Below are positions 26,885 through 36,913 of a stretch of 64,000 nucleotides of DNA, in pieces. Each line of letters opens with the position of its first letter. Positions within the stretch are counted from its first letter, which is position 1. The translations under genes and the position numbers were made by a program. The notes below the pieces were generated by a model. The model was not told the DNA's origin. It made no database searches and saw nothing but the letters and a program-made list of their open reading frames with translations. The DNA is from Lacimicrobium alkaliphilum (GTDB lineage Bacteria > Pseudomonadota > Gammaproteobacteria > Enterobacterales > Alteromonadaceae): positions 1 to 64,000 of the forward strand of contig NZ_NISX01000018.1 of NCBI RefSeq assembly GCF_002591895.1. Direction: 5' to 3'.

Positions 26885-28332
26885 GTCTGCTTCACCGGGC
26901 CAATGTACTCTGATGCAATCACGATATTGTCTATGTACATATCAAAGGGATATTTCGGCTTGTCGACGCCGCCAAAGTAAAAATTAAACCAGATTTTTTC
27001 AATTTTTAATTCGTCTGTTTTACGGAACATTAAATCGGTTTTGTGCAGAATTTGCACCCCATCAACCCAGACTTCCAGTAACCCATCTGACTGGCCCGGT
27101 GTATTGAGCCTGAGATGTTGCTCGATACTGTACCAGCGCCCCGGTGATATGGTTGACAGAGGATGGCCCCAGGGCAGAATACTTCCATATTTACTGCTGC
27201 TGTCAGCCTCATACAAATAACTGCCGATGGGCATATGGCCGAGCCACGGGCTATCGGCATTATCTATGCTTTCGAAAAACGCACCACGGGCTGACCAGCC
27301 CTGGTATCCGTCGTTACCGCGGCCTCCCCAGCCAGCCTTACCGTAGGTTCCGCCAAAACCGGGCAATTTTCCCCCGCCACTGATATTGGCACCGGGAGCA
27401 AGCTTTAAATAGTAACGAAAATAGGCTTCTTCAGGCTCCTGATCATGATGGCGTTTAAAGTAATAATCCAGATTCAGTGCCAGGTTCTTATCTGTGTCGA
27501 ATCGCGCCAGGGCACTACGGCCATCGTCATCCAGGAAATGTTCAGTGTGTTGGTGGGTGACATAATCCAGCGTAGCGGCATTCGACCAGCGACTGTCTTT
27601 TTGACCAACCGCTTCAGAGAATGTATCCAGCCAACTCTCGCGGTCAAAATTATCGGCGTAATAGACGCCTGGGTGGTGGTTAATATTCTTGTCAGTGGGA
27701 TATTGCGCGGCCAGCCCGGATTCTGCCTGTTGGTATGATTCAGGAATGGCTAATTGGGTCAGGCTAATCTCGCTGTTGCCATATTGTTTATCTGTGAGTT
27801 GCAACAGTAATTCGGCTCGTTGCACATTTTCAATGTGAATGTCTTCGGGAATTTTGAAACTGATCAGCCCCAGTCTTTCACCACCCACTTTAAATATCTG
27901 TGCCTGGCCTTGAGGCTTGCGAATCGCCGGGCCCAAAAATGTGTCAATGTTCGCCTCAATATAATGTTCCTGCTCATCAGTATAGAGTAACAGGTTTGGG
28001 GCCTTAAGATCCGGGGCTTCTTTACTGAAAAAGTCTGCCGTGCCTTTGCCCCCGGTTGACTGAAGCAGTAGCACTATTTGTGGCTGTTGGTAATCCAAAA
28101 AGGGGAGTTTTAACAGTAAAGGTCTGGCACGGTTCTGATCCTCAACCGTAAACTCCAGCAGTCTGCGGTTGTCCTGATTACCTAACAGGTGAATGAGGCC
28201 CTGATCATTCCAGTATAGTTTGGCATCACGGCTGGCATAGGCAAATGTGGCCGATTCATCCAGTGGCAGAGCCCATGACGGCCTTGCCATCGCAATCAAA
28301 CCCATAAGCAGAGGCGTTATTATTCTGTTCAT
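26878..28332 (-). CDS. Secreted polysaccharide-lyase-like protein
   Basis: A 484-residue protein with the start placed at the ATG at 28332, which begins a proper signal peptide (MNRIITPLLMGLIAMARPSWA); an upstream ATG would put 14 residues before it. The N-terminal ~200 residues are a beta-sandwich domain. The C-terminal part is a jelly-roll of polysaccharide-lyase-14-like type (YFRYYLKLAPG, GGGKLPGFGG, GGRGNDGYQGWSAR, WYSIEQHLRLNTPGQSDG, WVDGVQI). It shares these blocks with the large protein at 2678-6130. It may trim or release the exopolysaccharide. Its stop codon TAA lies in a REP hairpin. Confidence 0.7.
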   Translation of the reverse strand: MNRIITPLLMGLIAMARPSWALPLDESATFAYASRDAKLYWNDQGLIHLLGNQDNRRLLEFTVEDQNRARPLLLKLPFLDYQQPQIVLLLQSTGGKGTADFFSKEAPDLKAPNLLLYTDEQEHYIEANIDTFLGPAIRKPQGQAQIFKVGGERLGLISFKIPEDIHIENVQRAELLLQLTDKQYGNSEISLTQLAIPESYQQAESGLAAQYPTDKNINHHPGVYYADNFDRESWLDTFSEAVGQKDSRWSNAATLDYVTHQHTEHFLDDDGRSALARFDTDKNLALNLDYYFKRHHDQEPEEAYFRYYLKLAPGANISGGGKLPGFGGTYGKAGWGGRGNDGYQGWSARGAFFESIDNADSPWLGHMPIGSYLYEADSSSKYGSILPWGHPLSTISPGRWYSIEQHLRLNTPGQSDGLLEVWVDGVQILHKTDLMFRKTDELKIEKIWFNFYFGGVDKPKYPFDMYIDNIVIASEYIGPVKQTE

Positions 28333-28408
28333 CACATGTCTCGTGAGATGTTTGCAAAAAATGAAGAATAACAAAGTTCCCGAAAGGCTACTGGGATTTG
28401 TTGATTCA

Positions 28409-28483
28409 GCCCAATAAATTAGGCTCTACAGGGCTACTTCTTATCCTACATTATCAGTTTTTGTAGGGGCGAATTTATTCGCC
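28409..28483. repeat. REPIN (inverted REP pair)
   Basis: GCCCAATAAATTAGGC followed by TCTAC at 28409-28429, and GTAGGGGCGAATTTATTCGCC at 28463-28483. A CCTAC AGGGG junction follows at 28501-28510 and overlaps the next gene's stop codon. Confidence 0.7.
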
Positions 28484-28501
28484 TTTGGGTGTTACCGGAA
28501 C

Positions 28502-29824
28502 CTACAGGGGAAGTTGATGCAGGTCTGAATATACCCGACCGGGTGGCAAGGTCTCATCACCATAAGACTCGACCCTGGCATCGTCTCTGGCTTTGATGCG
28601 CCCCTGAATCAGGTTGTTTTCCAATACCACATCAGTTGCAGCGAACCGGGCGTCAAGGCCCAAGGTATTTAGCAGCACATTATTATGAATCCGAGTCTGA
28701 GTCGCTTTATTCAGATATATGGCCACATCATTACTACAATTGAGCAGCAGGTTCTGCTCAATGATGCCTCCTTTGTGTTCATAGGCACAGTCTTTTGACT
28801 GACAAAACCGCTTGCCTGTGCCACCGTTACCCAACGACAGCGCGACACGGAGATCCAGTACTGACTGATGAGGTAATTTCCAGGCGCAGTTAATCACGTT
28901 ATTGCGAATAACACCGTCTTTCCCGCCGCCTTTGAGGTAGGCGCCATATACAACACTGGGTTTGCCTCTCACTGTGCGGCTGAAGTCTGCAATATAATTG
29001 CCCTCGATAAGCCAGTTATTCCCACCCACCACGTCAATGGGAGAAGCAGGGTTGCGGCTCTCTCGTATACTGTTGTTGTAAAAGTCGTTGTGCCGGACAG
29101 TCACATTATCCGGGAAATGTAATGTGCCCCCTGACGTCCTGCCATTACTTTTGAGATGGGCGTTAAAGTCAATAAAGCGGTTATTCTCAATTACAATATG
29201 GTCGGCCTTTCCGGTCAGATGAAGCGCATGCTCACAGGCACTGTGGCGTCGACAGACACCCCTGAATGTCAGGTTTTTAATCACCCAATAGGGTTTATTG
29301 ATATACAGGCCCTCCAGCGAGTTAAGCCGGATTTCCGCCTGTCCAGGCTGTTCTGCAGCCAGGGTTACGGGAAAGCCGGGTTCGCCGCTGTGACCGATTC
29401 TGATAGTGCGCTGTTCGACTAAGTAATGGCCAGGCGCAAGCAAAATTAACTGACCCGCTTTGGCATCTCGAAGCGCCTGTACCAATTCCTGACTATCTGT
29501 CACATGCAGTACATTGTCTGTTGAAGGCAGAAACAGGCTGCTGCGCTTGTAATCAACACTGGCCCCGGCAGGGCTTCTGGCTCTGTCAAACTCAACCCGA
29601 TCAGGCACAGGCCGCCACTGAAGTATGCTGTCTGCGAATTTCAAAAAGGACTTTCGGACTCCCCAGTTCTTGGGGATGTTCATGGTCACGTACTGCTGGG
29701 CTTTGATACCATATTCGTAGGCAAAGGTTGTGCTGCGCGCGAACCAAAGTAGCAGGATCACTACCAGCAAAAAAGCCGCACTGAACCAGGCGGCTTTTTT
29801 CAACCTTGAGACTTTTCTGTTCAC
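28502..29824 (-). CDS. Membrane-anchored beta-helix protein, chondroitinase-B/PL6-like
   Basis: A 440-residue protein with an N-terminal anchor (AAWFSAAFLLVVILLLWFA) and a right-handed parallel beta-helix. Features typical of the PL6/chondroitinase-B group are the start of the helix (VTDSQELVQALRDAKAGQLILLAPGHY), the segment YWVIKNLTFRG, and repeated N-N-x-F/L rungs (IENNRFIDF, VRHNDFYNNS, IRNNVINCAW, IHNNVLLN). It probably acts on uronic-acid polymers at the cell surface as a lyase or epimerase-like enzyme. It follows the PLP decarboxylase gene by 10 bases and is the last gene of that operon. Confidence 0.7.
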   Translation of the reverse strand: MNRKVSRLKKAAWFSAAFLLVVILLLWFARSTTFAYEYGIKAQQYVTMNIPKNWGVRKSFLKFADSILQWRPVPDRVEFDRARSPAGASVDYKRSSLFLPSTDNVLHVTDSQELVQALRDAKAGQLILLAPGHYLVEQRTIRIGHSGEPGFPVTLAAEQPGQAEIRLNSLEGLYINKPYWVIKNLTFRGVCRRHSACEHALHLTGKADHIVIENNRFIDFNAHLKSNGRTSGGTLHFPDNVTVRHNDFYNNSIRESRNPASPIDVVGGNNWLIEGNYIADFSRTVRGKPSVVYGAYLKGGGKDGVIRNNVINCAWKLPHQSVLDLRVALSLGNGGTGKRFCQSKDCAYEHKGGIIEQNLLLNCSNDVAIYLNKATQTRIHNNVLLNTLGLDARFAATDVVLENNLIQGRIKARDDARVESYGDETLPPGRVYSDLHQLPL

Positions 29825-29834
29825 TTAACCGGCA

Positions 29835-31070
29835 TCACAATAAAATCTCAGCCACGTGGGGATGGCCGAGAAAATCCTGTGGGCTGGCGGTGGCACCGTA
29901 GGCACCCGATTGATACACCACGAACCAGTCTCCAACCTCGGTCTGGGGTAGCCAGACCCGGTCTGCAAGAGAATCTAAGGGAGTACACAAGGGGCCTGCA
30001 ACATTTACCTGTACGCTGGCGTCCTGGTCCAGCTTATTGCCGATGGCCACCGGATAGTTTTTGCGGATCACCTGGCCAAAGTTACCCGAGTTAGATAAAT
30101 GATGGTGTAACCCGCCATTGGTCATAACAAAAGTCTGGCCACGTGAAGGTTTGATATCTGTCACTTTACAGGCATAAACACCTGCCTCGGCTACTAAATA
30201 GCGGCCCAGCTCCATTACCAGTTCAGTGGTATCCAAATCGATAGGTGTACCACCAAGCAGGGACTTAAGGTTTTCACCAATAGGGCTGAGATCAAGGCGG
30301 CGTTCACCGGCAAAGTAGGGGATGCCGAAACCACCGCCCAGATTAATCGACTTTACCGGCACAGGGCACAGGCCAACTAACTTTTCAGCCAGAGCAAAAG
30401 TCTGGGTATGGGCTTCAGTCAGGGCCTCAGGTTTGAGATTTTGCGAACCACAGAAAATATGAAAGCCCTGAAAATCAATCTCGCTATAATCCAGTTCTGG
30501 CAGCATCTCAATCAGGCGTTCTTCATCGATGCCAAACTGCTTGGCACCACCGGCCATTTTCATCCCGGAAGCTTTGAGTTCAAAAGCAGGGTTAACCCGA
30601 AAGGCGATGCGTGGTAAGAGGTTGAGCAATTGCCCGGCCTTTACAGCCCTTTCAAGTTCCAGTTCAGATTCAATATTCAGGGTAACGCCAGCGACGATGG
30701 CGGCACGGATCTCCTGTTCGCCTTTAGCCGGGCCGGCAAAACTGATTTCTTCTGCTGGCATGCTGCTCTGCAGGGCAATAAGCAGCTCTTTTTGTGACGC
30801 CACATCAAGGCCATCCACCAGCGGGGCAACATAGTGCACCAGTGCAGGAAGGGGATTGGCCTTAATCGCAAAGTGCAGCTTTATGGGGTGGGGCACATAT
30901 GCTCTGAATTTCTCGATTTGTGCCTGTATCACCATTTTGTCGTAAGCGTAGAACACCTCTTTATCTAATAAAGTAGCGATCTGATCCAGCGTCTTACCGC
31001 CAACCAGCAACTGGCCTGCCTGATGGCTAAACTGATCCATTATCTGATGAGTTACCGCGGGTTTATTCAT
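29835..31070 (-). CDS. PLP-dependent decarboxylase, exosortase A system-associated
   Basis: A 411-residue fold-type III PLP decarboxylase of the ornithine/diaminopimelate decarboxylase family, in the subgroup associated with exosortase A. The PLP-binding Lys is in LHFAIKANPLPAL near residue 67. The phosphate-binding Gly-rich loop is NLGGGFGIPYF near residue 240, and AGPLCTPLDSL near residue 355 carries the active-site Cys. It overlaps the acyl-CoA ligase gene by 8 bases. With that ligase and the divergent acyl carrier protein it forms the small-molecule module conserved in exosortase A loci; the product is unknown. Confidence 0.9.
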   Translation of the reverse strand: MNKPAVTHQIMDQFSHQAGQLLVGGKTLDQIATLLDKEVFYAYDKMVIQAQIEKFRAYVPHPIKLHFAIKANPLPALVHYVAPLVDGLDVASQKELLIALQSSMPAEEISFAGPAKGEQEIRAAIVAGVTLNIESELELERAVKAGQLLNLLPRIAFRVNPAFELKASGMKMAGGAKQFGIDEERLIEMLPELDYSEIDFQGFHIFCGSQNLKPEALTEAHTQTFALAEKLVGLCPVPVKSINLGGGFGIPYFAGERRLDLSPIGENLKSLLGGTPIDLDTTELVMELGRYLVAEAGVYACKVTDIKPSRGQTFVMTNGGLHHHLSNSGNFGQVIRKNYPVAIGNKLDQDASVQVNVAGPLCTPLDSLADRVWLPQTEVGDWFVVYQSGAYGATASPQDFLGHPHVAEILL

Positions 31071-32640
31071 GGGTGTAGGTTTCCTTTGCCTGTTGTGTCA
31101 GCAATGCTCTGTCTACTTTACCATTGGGGTTTCTGGGCAGGCTATCGCGAATTTCCAGATGTTTAGGGTGCATAAAATTGGGTAAGTTTTTCTTACATTT
31201 GGTCAGAAGGGCTTTTTCATCCAGGGATCCGGGTTGTTTAAGTGCCGCGTATACGACAATGGCCTGGCCCAGCTCCCGGTCCGATACGCCGGTTGCAATT
31301 ACCTCTGCCACTTCGTCAGCTCCCTGATAGCAGGCCTCTTCGATTTCTGAAGGGCTGACACGATAGCCTGAAGTTTTAATCATCTCATCCTTGCGGCCAA
31401 CAAAATATAAGAAGCCTTCGCTGTCTTTTCTCACTGTGTCACCGGAATATACCGCCATTTCTGTCAGTACCAGCCCATTCACCTGTTTAGGCACGGGCTT
31501 AAAACGCTCTGCGGTTTTCTCCGGTGCATTCCAGTAACCCAGACTGACATGGGGGCCGCGATGAACCAGCTCCCCCGGTTCGTCGGCGTCACATTCGGTG
31601 CCATCCGGGCGTACCACCATGACTTCTGCATTGGGGATCGCCTTGCCCATAGAACCCGGTTTTGTATCTACCAGCTCCGGAGGCAGATAGGTGCTGCGAA
31701 AAGCTTCTGTAAGTCCGTACATTAAATAGGGGCTGGCATTGGAGAACGTATGACGTAATTTTTCCAGGGTTACACCTGGCATAGCGCCACCAGAGTTGGT
31801 GAAATAGCGCAGTTGCTCACCCACCTCCGCAGGCCAGCTCGCTTTGAGTAACTGTTGCCACAATGGCGGTACCGCGGCCAGGCCGGTAACACCAAAGCGC
31901 TGAACGGCTTTAACCACATCATTGGGTAACAAAAAGTCCATGATTACCGCTGTCGCGCCAACAAAAAAGGCGGTGGTCAACTGGCTGAGACCGTAATCAA
32001 AACTCAGTGGCAGCAATGCCAGAATGACATCATCTTGCCGGTTTTCCAGATACGCAGATACGCTGTGTGCACCGCAAACCAGATTGCGGTGCGAAAGCAC
32101 CACCCCTTTGGGTTTACCGGTGCTGCCGGAGGTATACAATATGGCCGCCATATCCTTATCTGTTACCGGAGGACTGGGGCGGATATCGTCCGGCAGTGAT
32201 GCCAGTAACTGCAGTTTTGGCCGGCCCTGCCAGCTTTCAGAGAGTTTATCGGTGAGTATAATATGCTCCAGTGCCGGGCATTGCTCGATAATATCTGCCA
32301 GATTTTTGAGGCGGTCAGAGCTGGTCACCAGTACTTTAACATCACAGTCATTGAGAATATGTTCCACTTGAGGAGCTTTAAGTACCGGATTAATGGGAAC
32401 AAATACGCCGCCGGCGGCGCTGGTGCCAAACAGGCTGATAACATTTTCAGGCGTCTTGGGTAAAAAAACACCCACCCGGTCATGGCGTTTTAAATCTAAA
32501 GCTGTCAGGCCTGCGGCGAAATGGTTAACCTCACGCTGAAGGCCAAGGTAACTGTAGTCCTGCTGTTTAAAGCGCAGGGCACATTTTTCCGGAATACGGA
32601 TAGCATGGATACTGATGAGCTGATGAAAAAATGTGACCAT
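31063..32640 (-). CDS. Acyl-CoA ligase (AMP-forming), exosortase A system-associated
   Basis: A 525-residue ANL-superfamily adenylating enzyme. The ATP-binding motif ILYTSGSTGKPKGVVLSH lies near residue 170, YSGDTVRKDSEGFLYFVGRKD near residue 410, and the C-terminal catalytic Lys is in NPNGKVDRALL. It should activate an acid as acyl-AMP and load it on CoA or on the nearby acyl carrier protein. I place the start at the ATG at 32640, preceded by GAGGG, because the family's N-terminus begins here; an ATG 21 bases upstream lacks a site. Confidence 0.9.
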   Translation of the reverse strand: MVTFFHQLISIHAIRIPEKCALRFKQQDYSYLGLQREVNHFAAGLTALDLKRHDRVGVFLPKTPENVISLFGTSAAGGVFVPINPVLKAPQVEHILNDCDVKVLVTSSDRLKNLADIIEQCPALEHIILTDKLSESWQGRPKLQLLASLPDDIRPSPPVTDKDMAAILYTSGSTGKPKGVVLSHRNLVCGAHSVSAYLENRQDDVILALLPLSFDYGLSQLTTAFFVGATAVIMDFLLPNDVVKAVQRFGVTGLAAVPPLWQQLLKASWPAEVGEQLRYFTNSGGAMPGVTLEKLRHTFSNASPYLMYGLTEAFRSTYLPPELVDTKPGSMGKAIPNAEVMVVRPDGTECDADEPGELVHRGPHVSLGYWNAPEKTAERFKPVPKQVNGLVLTEMAVYSGDTVRKDSEGFLYFVGRKDEMIKTSGYRVSPSEIEEACYQGADEVAEVIATGVSDRELGQAIVVYAALKQPGSLDEKALLTKCKKNLPNFMHPKHLEIRDSLPRNPNGKVDRALLTQQAKETYTHE

Positions 32641-32773
32641 AGTTGAATATTCCCTCTTCATGCAGGTAAAGCGGTTTCTAAAACCGTTAAATAATGGAAC
32701 AATAAAGCGATTTTCTTCCGGCCATGGGGCGCGGATTCAATCAAAAAGATTAAATCATACAGGTAGTTTGACG

Positions 32774-33016
32774 ATGAATGTACCCGCTGTTGTTAAAGAT
32801 ATTTTAATTGAGGTGTTGCAGATGCCCGCTGACACCGAGTTTGAGTCCGATACGCCATTACTCGGAGCCATTCCTGAGTTTGATTCAATGGCTGTGGTGT
32901 CAGTATTGACAGCTGTCGAAGAGAATTTAGGGATTGTGGTGGATGATGATGAGATCAGTGCCGAGACCTTCGAAACTTTCGGTAGTCTGTGCAGCTTTGT
33001 AGAAGAAAAAGTGTAA
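32774..33016 (+). CDS. Acyl carrier protein, exosortase A system-associated
   Basis: An 80-residue acyl carrier protein with the 4'-phosphopantetheine Ser at position 38 in PEFDSMAVV and an acidic helical body. The ATG at 32774 gives the normal length; longer open sequence upstream has no matching domain. It is divergent from the acyl-CoA ligase gene (134 bases between starts), its probable loading partner. Confidence 0.9.
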   Translation: MNVPAVVKDILIEVLQMPADTEFESDTPLLGAIPEFDSMAVVSVLTAVEENLGIVVDDDEISAETFETFGSLCSFVEEKV

Positions 33017-33024
33017 GTGAATGG

Positions 33025-33105
33025 GTCTCGCAGAGACGCAAAGACGCAGAGGGTTAGAAGAGGTTAGGTAGTGATATTCTCTGCGAGCTCCGCGTCTCAG
33101 CGAGA
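33025..33105. repeat. Inverted repeat with TCTCGCAGAGACGC arms
   Basis: TCTCGCAGAGACGCAAAG at the left (from 33026) and a near-complementary right arm at 33079-33105 ending TCTCAGCGAGA form a long imperfect hairpin just after the acyl carrier protein stop. It is a separate repeat type from the REPs and may also act as a terminator. Confidence 0.6.
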
Positions 33106-33135
33106 TCAAAAAGAAAAGGTTTAGGCAAGGTTAAT

Positions 33136-33239
33136 GTAGGGCTCAGTTGATTGGGCTGCGGGGTATTCGGTTATTGGCTTTGTTGGTCGAATAAATTCGA
33201 CCCTACATGGTGCTTTTGTAGGGCCCAATTTATTGGGCC
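33136..33239. repeat. Degenerate REP followed by a REPIN
   Basis: GTAGGGCTCAGTTGATTGGGCT at 33136-33157 is a decayed REP. GGTCGAATAAATTCGACC followed by CTAC (33185-33206) and GTAGGGCCCAATTTATTGGG (33218-33239) form a compact inverted pair with different arms. Confidence 0.7.
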
Positions 33240-33349
33240 GGGGTTGTTGGTTCAACGCTCTTGGCCGAACATATTTCATCGCCAGGCTGGTGAAATATTA
33301 TTTTTATGTATTTGCTTCCAGCACTGCAGTATACAAAATAAGGACAGTT

Positions 33350-34474
33350 ATGCGTTTTAAAAAGATCCTGTTGGTTTTTGGCACCCGGCCAGAAGCGATA
33401 AAAATGGCGCCGCTGGTGCTGGAACTGAAGAAGCGGCCGGAGTTTGAGGTAGAGGTTTGCGTCACCGCGCAGCACCGGCAAATGTTGGATCAGGTGTTAC
33501 AACTGTTTGAACTAAAACCTGATTATGATTTGGATCTGATGCAGCCCGGGCAGGATTTGTACGATATTACCAGTCGCGCTTTACTGGGGGTGAAACAGGT
33601 ACTGACTGAGGCCAGGCCTGACCTGGTATTAGTTCACGGCGATACGACAACCACCTTTGCCGCGTCTCTTGCAGCATTTTATCAGCGGATTGCCGTGGGC
33701 CATGTGGAAGCAGGATTGCGCACAGGCGATATTTACAGCCCCTGGCCAGAAGAGTGTAATCGTAAGCTCACAGGCGCACTGACATCATTGCACTTCGCAC
33801 CCACCAAAGGTTCTGCTGATAACCTGCTGGCGGAAAATGTGCCTGAAGAAACCGTGCATGTCACCGGTAATACCGTTATTGATGCGTTGCTGCAGGTGGT
33901 AAATCGTATAGAAAGCGATGCTGGCTTAAGTGAATCATTTGCCCGCCAGTTCGACTTTTTGGATACGAATAAGAAGCTGATTCTGGTTACCGGGCACAGA
34001 CGAGAAAGCTTTGGTGGTGGCTTTGAACGGATTTGTCAGGCGCTGAAAACCTTGTCTGACAGAGATGATGTACAGGTTTGTTATCCGGTTCACCTTAATC
34101 CGAATGTTAAAGAGCCGGTTGAGCGTATTCTCGGCAACGCAAAAGATGTGCACCTGATTGCACCACAGGATTACCTGCCGTTTGTATATCTGATGAGCCG
34201 CTCATACCTGATACTGACCGACTCCGGGGGTATACAGGAAGAGGCGCCATCATTGGGTAAACCTGTGCTGGTTATGCGGGATACCACAGAGCGCCCGGAG
34301 GCACTGGCGGCTGGTACGGTAAAACTCGTGGGTACTGATACTCAGCTAATAGTTGATGAGGCCACCAGGTTACTGGATAGTGAAGACGCTTACAGTACTA
34401 TGAGTGTTGCCCATAACCCTTATGGTGACGGCAAGGCCTGCGCGCGAATTGCAGATATTATTAAGCAGCAATAA
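33350..34474 (+). CDS. wecB: UDP-N-acetylglucosamine 2-epimerase (non-hydrolysing)
   Basis: A 374-residue enzyme that converts UDP-GlcNAc to UDP-ManNAc. Family motifs are present: [15 protein letters not shown] at the N-terminus, [15 protein letters not shown] near residue 95, [10 protein letters not shown] near residue 120, [12 protein letters not shown] near residue 215, and [20 protein letters not shown] near residue 290. I chose the ATG at 33350 (AAGGACAGTT before it), which gives the usual length; the open frame upstream is REP and spacer sequence. Together with wecC it supplies UDP-ManNAcA. Confidence 0.95.
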   Translation: MRFKKILLVFGTRPEAIKMAPLVLELKKRPEFEVEVCVTAQHRQMLDQVLQLFELKPDYDLDLMQPGQDLYDITSRALLGVKQVLTEARPDLVLVHGDTTTTFAASLAAFYQRIAVGHVEAGLRTGDIYSPWPEECNRKLTGALTSLHFAPTKGSADNLLAENVPEETVHVTGNTVIDALLQVVNRIESDAGLSESFARQFDFLDTNKKLILVTGHRRESFGGGFERICQALKTLSDRDDVQVCYPVHLNPNVKEPVERILGNAKDVHLIAPQDYLPFVYLMSRSYLILTDSGGIQEEAPSLGKPVLVMRDTTERPEALAAGTVKLVGTDTQLIVDEATRLLDSEDAYSTMSVAHNPYGDGKACARIADIIKQQ

Positions 34475-34524
34475 ATAACCTAATATTTGAACAGAATGTA
34501 ACGTCAGTCGTACAGAGGAATATT

Positions 34525-35865
34525 ATGAAAGTCACCGTATTCGGTGTGGGGTATGTGGGGCTGGTGCAGGGTGCTGTATTAGCTGAAGTGGGCCACAAAG
34601 TCGTATGTGTGGACGTTGACCAGCACAAAATCGATTTTTTAAATGGCGGTGGCGTACCTATCTATGAGCCCGGCCTGGAACCCCTGGTGAAAACTAACCT
34701 TGGGGCCGGGCGCCTGAAATTTACTTCCGATGCCAAAGCTGGCATTGAGCATGGCGATGTAATTTTTATTGCCGTTGGTACGCCGCCCGATGAAGATGGC
34801 TCGGCAGATCTTAAGTATGTACTGGAAGTGGCCGGTTCTGTGGCTGAGCATGCACAGTCGCATAAGATCGTGATCAATAAATCTACTGTACCGGTAGGTA
34901 CCGCGGATAAGGTCAGAGAAAAACTAATAAAAGTGCAGGCCAGCCAGAAAGCAAGCTTTGATGTCGTCTCTAACCCTGAGTTTTTAAAAGAGGGGGCGGC
35001 TGTAAGTGACTGCATGCGCCCGGATCGTATTATTCTGGGTACGGACTCTGAAGTGGCCGAAAAGACACTGCGTGAACTCTATGCCCCTTTTAATCGAAAC
35101 CATGACAAGATTATCGTTATGGATATACGCAGTGCGGAGCTCACGAAATACGCTGCCAATTGCATGCTGGCCACTAAAATCAGCTTTATGAATGAAATGT
35201 CTAATCTGGCTGAGCGCTTTGGCGCAGATATTGAAAATGTGCGACGTGGTATTGGTTCAGATGCCCGCATAGGATATCAGTTTATTTATGCTGGCTGTGG
35301 TTATGGGGGCTCCTGTTTCCCCAAAGACGTGCAGGCGCTTGTGCGCAGTGCTAACAGCGCCGGTTATCAGGCCAGAATTCTGCAGGCAGTAGAGGCGGTC
35401 AACTACGCACAAAAAGAAAAGTTGTTTGAATACCTTAATCTTCACTTCAACGGTGAGTTAAGCGGGAAAATCATCGCACTTTGGGGCCTTTCATTTAAAC
35501 CCAATACAGATGATATGCGTGAGGCATCGAGTCGGGTATTAATGGAAAAGCTTTGGCAGGCGGGGGCGAAGGTGCAGGCATTCGATCCTAAAGCTATGGA
35601 TGAAACACAGCGCATTTACGGTCACCGCGACGACCTGCAGTTACTTGGAACTAAGGAAAGTGCTCTTACCGGAGCCGATGCGTTGGTGGTATGCACTGAG
35701 TGGCAGATGTTTAAGGCACCGGATTTTGAACTAATCAAAGACAGACTTACCTCCCCGGTGATTTTTGACGGCCGTAACCTCTTTGAGCCGGACCAACTGG
35801 CTGCTATGGGAATTGCCTATTATGGCATTGGCCGGGGTAAGTCATTGGAAGGTAAAGTGTTGTGA
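34525..35865 (+). CDS. ugd: UDP-glucose 6-dehydrogenase
   Basis: A 446-residue NAD-dependent enzyme of the UDP-glucose/GDP-mannose dehydrogenase family. The dinucleotide-binding N-terminus is [17 protein letters not shown]. The catalytic Cys is in [18 protein letters not shown] near residue 260, and [15 protein letters not shown] is the C-terminal domain signature. It oxidises UDP-glucose to UDP-glucuronate. Its stop overlaps the GTG start of galU by 4 bases, so the two enzymes making UDP-GlcA from glucose-1-phosphate are co-translated. Confidence 0.95.
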   Translation: MKVTVFGVGYVGLVQGAVLAEVGHKVVCVDVDQHKIDFLNGGGVPIYEPGLEPLVKTNLGAGRLKFTSDAKAGIEHGDVIFIAVGTPPDEDGSADLKYVLEVAGSVAEHAQSHKIVINKSTVPVGTADKVREKLIKVQASQKASFDVVSNPEFLKEGAAVSDCMRPDRIILGTDSEVAEKTLRELYAPFNRNHDKIIVMDIRSAELTKYAANCMLATKISFMNEMSNLAERFGADIENVRRGIGSDARIGYQFIYAGCGYGGSCFPKDVQALVRSANSAGYQARILQAVEAVNYAQKEKLFEYLNLHFNGELSGKIIALWGLSFKPNTDDMREASSRVLMEKLWQAGAKVQAFDPKAMDETQRIYGHRDDLQLLGTKESALTGADALVVCTEWQMFKAPDFELIKDRLTSPVIFDGRNLFEPDQLAAMGIAYYGIGRGKSLEGKVL

Positions 35866-36749
35866 ATAATGTCACCAAGGCGGTCATTCCGGTTGCAGGC
35901 CTGGGTACCCGCATGCTGCCCGCCACCAAAGCTATTCCTAAAGAAATGCTGCCGGTAGTGGATAAACCGCTTATTCAATATGTGGTGGCAGAGTGTATCG
36001 CTGCCGGAATTAAACAAATTGTACTGGTAACCCATGCCAGTAAAAACAGCATTGAAAACCATTTTGATACCAGTTTTGAACTGGAGGCCACATTAGAGAA
36101 GCGCGTTAAACGCCAGTTGCTGGATGAAGTGCAGTCCATCTGCCCCAAAGATGTGACTATTATGCATGTACGCCAAGGCGTGGCGAAAGGCTTAGGCCAT
36201 GCCATTTTATGCGCCCGCCCTTTGGTTGGTGAGAACCCCTTCGCTGTTGTATTGCCCGATGTGTTGATCGACGATACAGCCAGTGATCTGAACAAAGAGA
36301 ACATGGCAGAGATGATAAGGCGCTTTAATCAAACAGGTGTCAATCAGATTATGGTGGAGAAGGTACCCCATGAACAAATCAGTCAATTTGGAGTGGTAGA
36401 TTTAAACGGCCGGGATTTAAAGCCTGGTGAATCAGCTCCAATTTCTCAGATGGTGGAGAAACCTGATGCTGACAAGGCTCCCTCTGACCTGGCGGTAGTC
36501 GGGCGTTATGTGTTGTCGGCTAACATCTGGAACAAGCTTGAATATACGCCTCCCGGTGCCGGTGATGAAGTTCAGCTAACCGATGCTATTGCCTCTTTGA
36601 TGAACATTGAACAAGTAGATGCTTATTATATGAAAGGTAAAAGTCATGACTGTGGCAGTAAACTGGGGATTATGAAGGCAAACGTAGAATATGCGCTTCG
36701 TCACCCACAATTAGGGGCGGATTTTGCTGAGTATTTAAAGACCCTGTAG
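35862..36749 (+). CDS. galU: UTP-glucose-1-phosphate uridylyltransferase
   Basis: A 295-residue nucleotidyltransferase with the N-terminal activation loop [19 protein letters not shown], the uracil-recognition region and [20 protein letters not shown] near residue 200. It makes UDP-glucose, the substrate of Ugd. It starts at a GTG overlapping the ugd stop. Its own stop codon (TAG, 36747-36749) lies within the GTAG tetranucleotide of a REP element. Confidence 0.95.
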   Translation: MNNVTKAVIPVAGLGTRMLPATKAIPKEMLPVVDKPLIQYVVAECIAAGIKQIVLVTHASKNSIENHFDTSFELEATLEKRVKRQLLDEVQSICPKDVTIMHVRQGVAKGLGHAILCARPLVGENPFAVVLPDVLIDDTASDLNKENMAEMIRRFNQTGVNQIMVEKVPHEQISQFGVVDLNGRDLKPGESAPISQMVEKPDADKAPSDLAVVGRYVLSANIWNKLEYTPPGAGDEVQLTDAIASLMNIEQVDAYYMKGKSHDCGSKLGIMKANVEYALRHPQLGADFAEYLKTL

Positions 36750-36814
36750 GTCGGGTTTTAACCCGACAAATGTAGCGGAAAGCGACATAGTTGTCGGAAT
36801 AAATTCCGGCCTAC
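36746..36814. repeat. REPIN (inverted REP pair)
   Basis: GTAGGTCGGGTTTTAACCCGAC at 36746-36767 and GTCGGAATAAATTCCGG followed by CCTAC at 36793-36814. The first REP overlaps the galU stop codon. Confidence 0.75.
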
Positions 36815-36913
36815 AGGGAGCACAATTCCCGCTAACAACATGCGGGAAAGACAATGAATCGCATCGTCAAACCCCTGCCGGGGGCGCGTACAATAAAATA
36901 AATAAGGATGATT

